DNA of 64,000 nucleotides from Glycomyces sp. YM15 (lineage in GTDB: Bacteria; Actinomycetota; Actinomycetes; Mycobacteriales; Micromonosporaceae), in NCBI RefSeq assembly GCF_016918015.1, contig NZ_JAERMK010000007.1:147839-211838 (forward strand). Direction: 5' to 3'. The notes beneath the pieces were generated by a model. That model searched no databases. It saw nothing but the letters and a program-made list of their open reading frames with translations, and was not told the origin of the DNA. Each line of letters starts with the position of its first letter. Position 1 is the stretch's first letter. Below are positions 33,817-42,499 of the stretch, piece after piece. Both the position numbers and the translations under genes were made by a program.

Positions 33817-34902
33817 ATGTCGACAGGCTCACCGGTCGGATCGCACCGAGTCGTCAGCCCCGCCGGAGCGCTGCCACAAGCAGCCGACCGGCTCGACCCC
33901 GACCCCGACATCGCCGACGACGAGGTCCGTATCAGCGTCGAACGCCTCAATCTCGACGCGGCCTCCTACCGGCAGCTCCGCACCGCCCACGGCGGCGACG
34001 GCGAAGCCGTCCGGGCCGAAGTGCGCGCCATCATCGAACGCCGCGGCAAAATGCACAACCCCGTCACCGGCTCCGGCGGCATGCTCATCGGCACCGTCGA
34101 CGAGGTCGGCCCCCGCTCCCCGCTCGGCCTCAAAGCCGGCCAGAAGGTCGCCACCCTCGTCTCGCTCACCCTCACCCCGCTGCACATAGATGACGATTTG
34201 GCACGCTGGGACGGCAACTCCGAGCAGATTCCGACCAGCGGCCACGCGATCCTCTTCGGCCGCTCCATCGCCGCCGCACTCCCATCGGACCTGCCCGAAC
34301 ACCTCGCGCTCGCCGTCCTCGACGTGTGCGGCGCGCCCGCGCTCGTCCACCGCGTCGTCTCCCGCCGCGCACCCGCCGAGACCACCGTCGCCGTCCTCGG
34401 CGCCGCCGGAAAATCCGGGTCGCTCTCGCTCGCCGCAGCGCGGGACGCCGGCGCGGCGACAGTGGTCGCCGTCGTCCGCGACGAGATCGAAGACGCCTGC
34501 CTGCGCGGCTCCGGACTCGCCGACGAGATCGTCATCGCCGACGCCACCGACCCGCTCCACCTCGCCGAGAAGGTGGAGCACGCGCTCGACGGCCGCGGCG
34601 CCGACGTCACCGTCGTCTGCGTCGACGTCCCCGGCTGCGAACACGGCGCGATCCTCTCGACCGCCGCCGGCGGCACCGTCGTCTTCTTCTCCATGGCCAC
34701 CTCCTTCACGGCCGCCGCCCTCGGCGCCGAAGGCCTCGCCGCCGACGTCGAGATGCTGATCGGCAACGGCTACGTCCCCGGCCACGCCGACTACGCGCTC
34801 GACCTGCTGCGAGCGAACCCGCACCTGAAGGACCTGTTCATCGACCGGGTGGGCAGCGCCGATGCTCGGCCCGCAGGCTTCGCCGAGGGAGAGAGCGAAT
34901 GA
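33817..34902 (+). CDS. kdd: L-erythro-3,5-diaminohexanoate dehydrogenase
   Basis: 361 aa. Oxidises 3,5-diaminohexanoate to 5-amino-3-oxohexanoate with NAD(P)+, releasing ammonia. Zinc-alcohol-dehydrogenase-like fold: VAVLGAAGKSGSLSLAAARDAGA is the Rossmann region and VERLNLDAASYRQL the Kdd-typical N-terminal part. ATG 33817 follows AAGAAGG. It overlaps kamD by ATGA, the first of four consecutive overlaps in this operon. Confidence 0.92.
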   Translation: MSTGSPVGSHRVVSPAGALPQAADRLDPDPDIADDEVRISVERLNLDAASYRQLRTAHGGDGEAVRAEVRAIIERRGKMHNPVTGSGGMLIGTVDEVGPRSPLGLKAGQKVATLVSLTLTPLHIDDDLARWDGNSEQIPTSGHAILFGRSIAAALPSDLPEHLALAVLDVCGAPALVHRVVSRRAPAETTVAVLGAAGKSGSLSLAAARDAGAATVVAVVRDEIEDACLRGSGLADEIVIADATDPLHLAEKVEHALDGRGADVTVVCVDVPGCEHGAILSTAAGGTVVFFSMATSFTAAALGAEGLAADVEMLIGNGYVPGHADYALDLLRANPHLKDLFIDRVGSADARPAGFAEGESE

Positions 34903-36488
34903 CCGCCGAACTCCCGCTCGACCCCGCCGTCGTCGCCCGGGCCCGCCGCCTCGCCGCGAAAGCCGCCCAACCCGTCGTCGACCTCGCCCGCAGCCACACC
35001 ACGGTCTCCGTCGAGCGCGCCACGCTCCGCCTCGCCGGCCTCACCGGAGCCGATCCCGACGGCATCCCGTGGGTCAACCGCCTCGCCGACGCCGTCCAGG
35101 AACAGGTCGGCATCGAGCACGGCATCGCCCTCCCGGTCTTCCACGCGCTCAAGGACTTCCCCGACCTCGACCGCCTCGCCCACGCCGCAGCGGCCGACGG
35201 CGTCCGCTTCAGCCTCCCGAGCGGCCCCGACGCCGAGACCGCCCGCGGCCACGCGCGAGCCGCCGTCCAGCACGGGTTCGACCGCATCGACCGGTCGCGA
35301 AGCAGGAGAGACGAACTCGTCGCCGAGATCGGCGACCCGCCCCAGCGGCCCTGGATCTACCTCATCGTCGCCACCGGCGACATCTACGAGGACATCCCGC
35401 AGGCCCAGGCCGCCGCCAGGGCCGGAGCCGACGTCATCGCCGTCATCCGCTCCACCGGGCAGTCCCTTCTCGACTACGTACCGGAAGGCGCCACCCGCGA
35501 GGGCTTCGCCGGCACCTACGCCACCGGCGAGAACTTCCGGCTCATGCGCGCCGCCCTCGACGAGACCTCCCGCGAGGTCGGCCGCTACATCCGCCTCACC
35601 AACTACGCGTCGGGGCTCTGCATGCCCGAGATCGCCGCGCTGGCGGGCATGCACCGGCTCGACATGATGCTCAACGACTCGATGTACGGCATCCTGTTCC
35701 GCGACATCAACCCGATCCGCACCTTTGTGGACCAGCGCTTCAGCCGCCAGGTCCACGCCCGCGCCGGGATCATCATCAACACCGGCGAGGACAACTACCT
35801 GACCACGGCCGACGCCGTCGAGGCCGCCCACACGGTCACCGTCTCGCAGCTGCTCAACGAGCGCTTCGCGCATGAGGCCGGGCTCCCGGACCCGCTGCTC
35901 GGCCTCGGGCACGCCTTCGAGATCAACCCCGAAGTGCCCGAGTCGTTCCGGCTCGAACTCGCGCACGCGCTGCTGGCCCGCCAGCTGTTCCCGGACGCAC
36001 CGCTGAAGTGGATGCCGCCGACGAAGCACATGACCGGCGACGTGTTCCGCGGCAACCTCCTCGACGGGTTCTTCAACCTCGCCGGCGTCATGACCGGCCA
36101 GTCGATCCTGCTGGTGGGCATGATGACCGAAGCGGTCGTCACCCCCTGGCTCTCCGACCGGGACATCGCCCTCCAGAACGTGCGGTACGTGCTCAACGCG
36201 TGCGCCGGGCTCGCCGAGGACTTCCATCCGCCGAGGGACGGCTTCATCGCCGGCCGCGCCAATCAAGTCCTCGGAGAGGCCGTGGACCTGCTCGCGAAGA
36301 TCGTGGACGACGGCCTGCTCAACGCCATCGCCGACGGCACGTTCGGCATCATGAAGCGCCCCGCCGACGGCGGCCGCGGCCTCGACGGCGTCGCGAAGCG
36401 CGCCGACGACTACTGGAACCCGGCCGCGGCGGAACTCGACAGGACGAGCCCCGACCAGGACGCCGCCCAGAAGGAGGCCGTCCGATGA
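34899..36488 (+). CDS. kamD: Beta-lysine (D-lysine) 5,6-aminomutase alpha subunit
   Basis: 529 aa. Large subunit of the adenosylcobalamin- and PLP-dependent enzyme that moves the terminal amino group of beta-lysine to carbon 5. Conserved blocks include WVNRLADAVQEQ, RSTGQSLLDYVPEG, NDSMYGILFRDINP and the long C-terminal VLGEAVDLLAKIVDDGLLNA. Starts on the kdd stop (ATGA) and ends on the kamE start (ATGA), ensuring equal subunit synthesis. Confidence 0.95.
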   Translation: MTAELPLDPAVVARARRLAAKAAQPVVDLARSHTTVSVERATLRLAGLTGADPDGIPWVNRLADAVQEQVGIEHGIALPVFHALKDFPDLDRLAHAAAADGVRFSLPSGPDAETARGHARAAVQHGFDRIDRSRSRRDELVAEIGDPPQRPWIYLIVATGDIYEDIPQAQAAARAGADVIAVIRSTGQSLLDYVPEGATREGFAGTYATGENFRLMRAALDETSREVGRYIRLTNYASGLCMPEIAALAGMHRLDMMLNDSMYGILFRDINPIRTFVDQRFSRQVHARAGIIINTGEDNYLTTADAVEAAHTVTVSQLLNERFAHEAGLPDPLLGLGHAFEINPEVPESFRLELAHALLARQLFPDAPLKWMPPTKHMTGDVFRGNLLDGFFNLAGVMTGQSILLVGMMTEAVVTPWLSDRDIALQNVRYVLNACAGLAEDFHPPRDGFIAGRANQVLGEAVDLLAKIVDDGLLNAIADGTFGIMKRPADGGRGLDGVAKRADDYWNPAAAELDRTSPDQDAAQKEAVR

Positions 36489-37231
36489 GCCGCATCATCA
36501 GGCCCTACGGGGACACCACCGGCGACGGCATGGTGCAGCTCTCCTTCACCCTGCCCGTCCCGCACGACAAACGCGCCGAGGGCGCGGCCCTCCAGCTCGC
36601 CGCCAAGATGGGACTCGACGGTGCGATGCTCGTGCACGCCAAGGCCATCGGCGAGGGCTACACCTTCTTCGTCGTCTACGGCGCGTCCACGCATCTCGTC
36701 AACCTCGACGAGGTCAAAGTGGTCGAGAAGGACTACCCGCACCTCAGCCCGAAGGAGGTCAACGACGCCATCCGCGAGCGGCTCGGCCGCAAGCTCTGCG
36801 TCGTGGGCGCCTGCATCGGCACCGACGCGCACACCGTCGGCATCGACGCGATCCTCAACATCAAGGGCGTCGCGGGGGAGAAGGGCCTGGAGTACTACCG
36901 CGAACTCCGCGTCGTCAACCTCGGCGCGCAGGTCGCCGTGCCCGACCTCGTGAACCGCGCGGTCGACGAGGAAGCGGACGCGGTGCTCGTGAGCCAGGTC
37001 GTCACCCAGAAGGACGCCCACCTGCACAACACCCGGGAGATGGCCGCCGCCTTCCGCGAGGCCCTGCCGCCGGGCCGCCGCCCGCTGCTCGTCGTCGGCG
37101 GGCCCCGCTTCGACGAGGGCGCCGCGACCGAGCTCGGCGTCGACCGCATCTTCACCCGCGGCACCACACCGTCCGACGTGGCCTCGTATCTCGTCCACCG
37201 GCTCGTGACCAGCAGAGAGGCAGCAGCATGA
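36485..37231 (+). CDS. kamE: Beta-lysine 5,6-aminomutase beta subunit (B12-binding)
   Basis: 248 aa. Carries the base-off/His-on cobalamin motif DAHTVG (DxHxxG, residues 114-119) and a Rossmann-like B12 domain to the C-terminus (LVSQVVTQKDAHLHN, VVGGPRFDEG). The N-terminal dimerisation segment begins IIRPYGDTTGDGMVQLSFTLP, which is highly conserved in KamE. It supplies the adenosyl radical to the alpha-subunit substrate. Confidence 0.95.
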   Translation: MSRIIRPYGDTTGDGMVQLSFTLPVPHDKRAEGAALQLAAKMGLDGAMLVHAKAIGEGYTFFVVYGASTHLVNLDEVKVVEKDYPHLSPKEVNDAIRERLGRKLCVVGACIGTDAHTVGIDAILNIKGVAGEKGLEYYRELRVVNLGAQVAVPDLVNRAVDEEADAVLVSQVVTQKDAHLHNTREMAAAFREALPPGRRPLLVVGGPRFDEGAATELGVDRIFTRGTTPSDVASYLVHRLVTSREAAA

Positions 37232-37608
37232 CCGACCACAACGGCACCACGGTCACCCACCGCCGCTACATCCCCCACGGCCACGCGCACTACGGCGGGA
37301 ACCTCGTGGACGGCGCCTACGGGCTCGGACTGTTCGGCGACGTCGCCACCGAGCTGTGCATCCTCACCGACGGCGACGAAGGGCTGTTCGCGTCCTATGC
37401 GGACGTCCAGTTCAAAGCGCCCGTGAAAGCCGGGGACGTCGTGGAGGCCACCGCCACCGTGGTCCGCACCGGCCGCCGCAGCCGCACCGTCGAGTTCACG
37501 CTCATGGTGGTCTGCCGTGCCGACCCCGAGCGCGGTGACTCGTCGGCGGTCGTCCTCGACGTGCCGATCATCGCCACCACCGCCACGGGCACTGTGGTCG
37601 TCCCGTGA
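37228..37608 (+). CDS. kal: 3-aminobutyryl-CoA ammonia-lyase
   Basis: 126-aa hotdog-fold enzyme; eliminates ammonia from 3-aminobutyryl-CoA to give crotonyl-CoA. RRYIPHGHAHYGGNLVDGAY near the start and GDVVEATATVVRTGRRSR are as in Kal. Starts on the kamE stop and is followed by an overlapping GTGA. Crotonyl-CoA can enter fatty-acid oxidation or be reduced to butyryl-CoA. Confidence 0.92.
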   Translation: MTDHNGTTVTHRRYIPHGHAHYGGNLVDGAYGLGLFGDVATELCILTDGDEGLFASYADVQFKAPVKAGDVVEATATVVRTGRRSRTVEFTLMVVCRADPERGDSSAVVLDVPIIATTATGTVVVP

Positions 37609-38933
37609 GCGCAGCCGTCGTCTGCGTCGACGTCGGATCGACCTACACCAAGGCCGCCGCCGTCGACGCGGACACCGGCGAGCTCCTCGGCGCGGCCTCG
37701 CGCCCCACCACGATCGGCACCGACGTCATGGACGGTCTCCGTGCCGCCGCCGACGAGGCGACCCCGAAGGGCGTCAAGGTCGTCGACACGCTCGTCTGCT
37801 CCTCGGCGGGCGGCGGGCTCCGGCTCGCGGTGATCGGCAACGAGCCGCTGGTCACCGCCCGCGCCGCCTACCGGGCCGGACTCAGCGCCGGAGCCCGGGT
37901 CGTGGACGTGCGCGCCGGCGACCTCGAGACGGGCGACTTCACGGAGCTCGCCGGGGCCCGACCCGACGTGATCCTCCTGGCCGGAGGCACCGACGGCGGC
38001 GACGAGACCGCACTGCGCGCCCACGCGGCGGCACTCGCCGAGTCCGGATCCCGAACGCCGGTCGTCGTGGCGGGCAACGCGAACGCCGCCGCCGACATCG
38101 CCGCGCTCCTCACCGGAGCCGGGATCGGCACGACCCGCGTCGCGAACGTCCTGCCGCGCATCGGCGTCCTCAACCCCGTCCCCGCCCGCACCGCGCTCCG
38201 CGAGGTCTTCCTCCGCCACGTGATCGCCGGGAAGCACCTCTCCGCCAGCGCCGACTTCACCCGCATGGTCAAGGCCGCCACACCCGACGCCGTGCTCACC
38301 GGGGTCGAACTGCTCGCCGACACCACCGGCGCTGACCTGCTCGTGGTGGACGTCGGCGGCGCGACCACCGACGTCTACTCGGTGCTCACCCCCGACGCCG
38401 AACGCGAGGGCCCGCGCGCCGAAGTGGCCGGGACCGCTTGGCGCTCAAGGACCGTCGAAGGCGACCTCGGCGTGCGGCATACGGCGATCGGCATCACCGA
38501 GGCCGCGGACGAGGAGGACCTCCCCACCAGTCGGGGCCTGCCGGAGGCCGCTCGACTGCGCGCGGCGAACCCCGCGCTCAGGTCCGCGGATCCCGCCGAC
38601 GACGCCGAGTTGAGCGCCCTCGCGGCCCGGATCGCGGTGCGCCGCCACGCGCGCGGGGAGCGCATCGGCGGCCCGACCGAGCCGCTTCGCGGCGGCAAGG
38701 ACCTCGCGGCCGTCAGCCTCGTCGTCGGCTCCGGCGGCATCCTGCGCCGCGATCCCGAAGCCGCAGTGTGGCTGCGGGAGGCGGTCGGCGCGGACACCTC
38801 CGGCGGCGTCCGGCCGCCCAAGGACGCCCGCTTCGTGATCGACGCGGACTACCGTCTCGCTCCAGCCGGGCTCCTCGCCTCGAACGGCCACCGGGACGCC
38901 GCAATCGGACTCCTCGCGTCCACTTCGTTCTGA
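37605..38933 (+). CDS. MutL/GlmL-family reactivating factor for the B12 aminomutase
   Basis: 442-aa ASKHA-fold ATPase: phosphate-1 VCVDVGSTYTKAAAV at residues 6-20, phosphate-2 LLVVDVGGATTDVYSVL in the middle, adenosine motif VVGSGGILRRDPEAA near the end. Usually annotated glutamate mutase L, but no glutamate mutase is present. As last gene of the kdd-kamDE-kal operon it most likely exchanges damaged cobalamin on KamDE, as proposed for the MutL-like Kam protein in anaerobes. GTG 37605 overlaps the kal stop. Confidence 0.88.
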   Translation: MSAAVVCVDVGSTYTKAAAVDADTGELLGAASRPTTIGTDVMDGLRAAADEATPKGVKVVDTLVCSSAGGGLRLAVIGNEPLVTARAAYRAGLSAGARVVDVRAGDLETGDFTELAGARPDVILLAGGTDGGDETALRAHAAALAESGSRTPVVVAGNANAAADIAALLTGAGIGTTRVANVLPRIGVLNPVPARTALREVFLRHVIAGKHLSASADFTRMVKAATPDAVLTGVELLADTTGADLLVVDVGGATTDVYSVLTPDAEREGPRAEVAGTAWRSRTVEGDLGVRHTAIGITEAADEEDLPTSRGLPEAARLRAANPALRSADPADDAELSALAARIAVRRHARGERIGGPTEPLRGGKDLAAVSLVVGSGGILRRDPEAAVWLREAVGADTSGGVRPPKDARFVIDADYRLAPAGLLASNGHRDAAIGLLASTSF

Positions 38934-39013
38934 TTCGAGGCAACCGCTGGCGCGCGCTGCGGCGTACCAATGGCGGACCTCCTCAACACCTTGCAAGCCA
39001 ACGAAAGGCGACC

Positions 39014-40021
39014 ATGGAACGACGCGATGTAATCAAGCTCGGTGCCGCGGTGACCGCCGGCGGCGCCGTTCTCGGCTCCGCCTCCGCCGCGCACGCGGAG
39101 CAGTCCACCGCTCAGGCCGCCGTCACGACGGCCTCGCAGATCAAAGCGGTCTGGGACACCGAGACCGCCAAGGCGGGCGGCACCTGGCAGGGTTACGTGA
39201 CCCTCCTCAACGGCACTGGCGCGCCCGTCGTGGCCGTGAACCAGAGCTCCACGAGCATCCAGACCGCCGCGAGCATCAACAAGCTCGGCATCGCGCTCGG
39301 CGTGCTCGACAAGATCGACCGGGGTGAACTCTCGCTGGACGACCGCATCACCCTCACCTCGGACATCATCCTCACCGGCTCCGGGTTCTACTTCCACCAG
39401 ACCGCGTACGGCGACGAGATCACCGTCGCGAACGTCCTGGTCGCCATGCTCCTGACCTCGGACAACACCTCGGTGCGGCTGTGCGGCCTGGTCTGTCCTC
39501 CCGCCGAGATCAACGAGACCCTGGCGGCCAAGGGCTTCAACGACACCCGCGTGATCCCCAATCCGGCCAACCCGAGCCGCATGTGGCTCGGCGACACCAC
39601 CACGTTCGAAACGAACGACCTGCTCACCCGCCTCGCCAAGGGCGAGCTCCTCTCCGCGAAGAGCACCAGCTTCTTCCTCAACATCCTGAAGGGACTCAGC
39701 GGTTACCACGACGGCTTCCGCCGCAACATGTCCTCGGTCGAGCGCTCGCGCATCGCCATGAAGTACGGCGCGGACGACGCCACCCGCAGCGAGTCCGGCG
39801 TGGTCTACAGCGCCGCGGGCGCCCCGGCCCTCGTCTACTCGTTCATGGCGCAGTTCACCAACCACTGGGGCAACTACGGCGCGACCCACCCGGCCGTGCA
39901 GGCGCACGCCGCCATGGGCCGCAAGATGTTCGACATCGTCAACGCCGCGGGCGTGTCCGCGTCCGACGCGGTGACGCTCGAAGTGGAGCAGGAAGCCCCC
40001 AACGGCGGTCTGACCCGGTAA
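39014..40021 (+). CDS. Tat-exported class A beta-lactamase-like serine hydrolase
   Basis: 335 aa. Twin-arginine signal ERRDVIKLGAAVTAGGAVLG then an AHA cleavage region. Active-site SxxK is in TAASINKLG, the SDN loop is LLTSDNTS, and the KTG-box equivalent reads MKYGADD. I see no E166xxN omega-loop pattern, so efficient beta-lactam hydrolysis is doubtful; it may be a penicillin-interactive hydrolase or peptidase. ATG 39014 sits behind GAAAGGCG, 80 bases after mutL, and the gene ends at the terminator 40029. Confidence 0.85.
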   Translation: MERRDVIKLGAAVTAGGAVLGSASAAHAEQSTAQAAVTTASQIKAVWDTETAKAGGTWQGYVTLLNGTGAPVVAVNQSSTSIQTAASINKLGIALGVLDKIDRGELSLDDRITLTSDIILTGSGFYFHQTAYGDEITVANVLVAMLLTSDNTSVRLCGLVCPPAEINETLAAKGFNDTRVIPNPANPSRMWLGDTTTFETNDLLTRLAKGELLSAKSTSFFLNILKGLSGYHDGFRRNMSSVERSRIAMKYGADDATRSESGVVYSAAGAPALVYSFMAQFTNHWGNYGATHPAVQAHAAMGRKMFDIVNAAGVSASDAVTLEVEQEAPNGGLTR

Positions 40022-40028
40022 CCCGACG

Positions 40029-40061
40029 CGGAGTCCCGGTCGCACCGCGGCCGGGACTCCG
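40029..40061 (+). terminator. Terminator after the serine hydrolase
   Basis: CGGAGTCCCGG / CCGGGACTCCG, a perfect 11-bp stem with an 11-nt loop, starting eight bases after the stop. Confidence 0.75.
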
Positions 40062-40223
40062 CCGTCTCCGTTGACCGTGCAACCGTTAGCCACCGTGCAG
40101 ACCCTGCTCACCGTCTCGCTACGATCCGTTCACCGCACGCCGCGAGAGTGTTGCTCGCAACCACTTCCGCGGCGCCGCCCCGAGGCCGCGAGGCTTGGCC
40201 CACCGCACCGAAACGAGCACAAC

Positions 40224-42173
40224 ATGCCAGGACGACAGCACACGATCGGCCGCCGCGCCCTCCTCGCCGGCTCCGCCGGCATCGCAGCGGCGGCCATCGT
40301 CGCGGAATCCGCCGCCGCGAGCGAAGCGACTAGCGCGCTCCAGTCCACAGTAGCGTCGATCGCGTCCGAAACCCCCGTCACCCGATGGGCCCAGCACACC
40401 GGCCCCGCCTTCGTCGACACTTACAGCACCAACGCGATCGAGAACCTCACTCCCGAGACCAACGCCGCCGTCCGCATCCTCAGCGGGTTCCAAGACCTGT
40501 GGCAGACCGGCCCGGACTGGAACAACGGCACCGTGCTCGCCGAGGACGTCCTCGAGGCGAACATCGAGTACAGCGAGCAGGTCACCGCCGCCCGCACGGA
40601 CGCCGAATCCAAACAGGCCTATCTCTTCGACCGCCAGCACCAGAGCTACAGCGCCATCGGCGGCCTCGGCCCCCTCGAAGCCCTCTACAAGGCCGGCGCG
40701 AAGGCCGTCACCGCCATCACCGGCGCCCCCGACGGCATCCCGGCCGACAAGATCAGCGACGCGCTCCCGCCCGACGCCCCCGCCGGTTCGGCGATCGGCC
40801 CCGGCGCGACCGACTCCGACCTCGGCAAAGTCGCGCTCCTGGTGAACACGGTCCGAGGGAACAACACCTCCTCGAACCCGAGCAAACTCGCCTACCAGTA
40901 CCCGCGTCCCTGGCGGCTGAACCGCGCCAGCGAAGTCGTCGAGACCGGCGGCATCCCCGTCCTCGGCGTCCCCGCCTACGACTCGGCGGTCGCGGCCGCC
41001 CCCGAGCTGCTCCGCCAGCGCTCCACCACCCCCGCCGAGGACGGCGGATTCCCCTCGGGTCACACCAACGCCGCCTGGCTCGCCGGCCTCGCGCTCGCCT
41101 ACGCGGTGCCCGAGCGGTTCCAGGAACTGCTGCTGCGCGCCTCCGACACCTCGCACTCGCGCATCATGGCCGGCATGCACAGCGCGGTCGACGTGGTGGG
41201 CGGCCGCATCCTCGGCACCGCCCTCGCCGCCGCCGTGCTCCACAATCCGGCGACCGCCCAGATCAAGGCGGAGGCCCGCGCGCAGGCGCTCGCGTACTTC
41301 ACCGAGCAGACCGGCGTCTCCGCCGATGAGCTGTACGCCTACGCGCACCGCGAGGCCGCCGACACCGACGAGTACGCCGACCGCGAGGTCAACCGGGCGC
41401 GCCTCGCCGAACGCCTCACCTACGTCCTCGAACGCTCGGGCCCCGACACCGCGTTCACCGTCCCCAAGGGAGCCGAAGTCCTCCTGGAGACCCGCCTGCC
41501 CTACCTCAGCGCCGACCAGCGCCGCGAGGTCCTGCGCACCACCGCCCTCAAAGGCGGGTACCCGATCCTCGACGGACCGGAGCAATGGGGCCGTTTGGAC
41601 TACTTCACCGCCGCCGACGGCTACGGCCGCTTCGACGCGAACCTCACCGTCACCATGGACGCCGCTGCCGGCGGCTTCAACACCGCCGACACCTGGCGAA
41701 ACGACATCGGCGGCACGGGGAAGCTCACGAAGGCCGGCACCGGCACGCTCACCCTCGCCGGCGACAACTCCTTCTCCGGCGGCGTGGCACTCCAGGACGG
41801 CACCCTGCGGGCCGCCTCGGCGAACGCGCTCGGCAAGGGCGGTGTCACCGTCACCGGCGGCCGGCTCATCGTCGACACCGCGCAGCTCGAACTGCGGGCC
41901 CTCGCCCAGTCGAACGCGACCCTCCAGGTGGTGCTGAACGACGGCGGCGAGCCCGCACTGGAGGTCGACAAGAAGGTCACCCTCGACGCGGGCTCGATCC
42001 TGAAGGTCACCCTCGACCCGCAGCGGCCGCCCGCCGCGGGCGTGGACCTGCCGGTCGTCAAGGCCAAGGAGGTCAGGGGCGAGTTCGCCGAGGTCCAGAT
42101 CGACCTCCCCGGCTACACCGCCACGGCCGAGTACGAGAAGAAGCGTGTCCACGTCCGCATCGACGCCGCCTGA
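40224..42173 (+). CDS. Exported PAP2 phosphatase with autotransporter-type beta repeat
   Basis: 649 aa from ATG 40224. Tat-like signal GRRALLAGSAGIAAAAIV. Acid-phosphatase/vanadium-haloperoxidase motifs appear in order: KLAYQYPRPWR (KX6RP), PSGHTNAAW (PSGH) and SRIMAGMHSAVDVVGG (SRX5HX3D). After about residue 480 there is a passenger-type unit LTKAGTGTLTLAGDNSFSGG and GALQ-like turns, the PATR repeat seen mostly in Gram-negative autotransporters. Probably hydrolyses phosphomonoesters outside the cell; the repeat may anchor it or act as a stalk. Confidence 0.82.
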   Translation: MPGRQHTIGRRALLAGSAGIAAAAIVAESAAASEATSALQSTVASIASETPVTRWAQHTGPAFVDTYSTNAIENLTPETNAAVRILSGFQDLWQTGPDWNNGTVLAEDVLEANIEYSEQVTAARTDAESKQAYLFDRQHQSYSAIGGLGPLEALYKAGAKAVTAITGAPDGIPADKISDALPPDAPAGSAIGPGATDSDLGKVALLVNTVRGNNTSSNPSKLAYQYPRPWRLNRASEVVETGGIPVLGVPAYDSAVAAAPELLRQRSTTPAEDGGFPSGHTNAAWLAGLALAYAVPERFQELLLRASDTSHSRIMAGMHSAVDVVGGRILGTALAAAVLHNPATAQIKAEARAQALAYFTEQTGVSADELYAYAHREAADTDEYADREVNRARLAERLTYVLERSGPDTAFTVPKGAEVLLETRLPYLSADQRREVLRTTALKGGYPILDGPEQWGRLDYFTAADGYGRFDANLTVTMDAAAGGFNTADTWRNDIGGTGKLTKAGTGTLTLAGDNSFSGGVALQDGTLRAASANALGKGGVTVTGGRLIVDTAQLELRALAQSNATLQVVLNDGGEPALEVDKKVTLDAGSILKVTLDPQRPPAAGVDLPVVKAKEVRGEFAEVQIDLPGYTATAEYEKKRVHVRIDAA

Positions 42174-42193
42174 TCCGACCCGCCTGAGTGGAC

Positions 42194-42224
42194 CGGGTCC
42201 CGGCCGCGCCGCGGCCGGGACCCG
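42194..42224 (+). terminator. Terminator after the PAP2 gene
   Basis: CGGGTCCCGGCCGC / GCGGCCGGGACCCG, a perfect 14-bp stem with a GCC loop, 20 bases past the stop. Confidence 0.8.
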
Positions 42225-42499
42225 TTGCGCCCGCTGGTCTCCCGTTCGCCGCCCGTTCCCCGACCGACCGGCTCTAAATTGATGTACGTCGATGTTTTGG
42301 TGCGCGGAGCCCTTGTCTTCCAGCGAATCGGCACCGGATAATTGCATTCGTTCCTGAACGTTCACGGGACATCGATCCATCGTCACCCCCTCATGACGAC
42401 TAGGGCCCCTCACCCCTGGGAGTTCGTCGACGCCGACTGATGCGCCGTATCCCGGGACGCCGCCGCGCGTCTCCGGGCGACACCCCAAGGAGGCCGATC
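42225..42499. other. Promoter-bearing gap before the polysaccharide deacetylase
   Basis: No gene seen. Locally AT-richer (TCTAAATTGATGTACG around 42270-42290), with a small dyad CGTTC-CT-GAACG at 42349-42360. It ends with AAGGAGG before ATG 42500. This long leader-plus-promoter zone suggests regulated expression. Confidence 0.4.

Noticed and set aside
37605-38933. DNA mismatch-repair MutL
   Set aside because: The fold is an ASKHA ATPase of the glutamate-mutase MutL family; the GHKL ATPase motifs of mismatch-repair MutL are absent.
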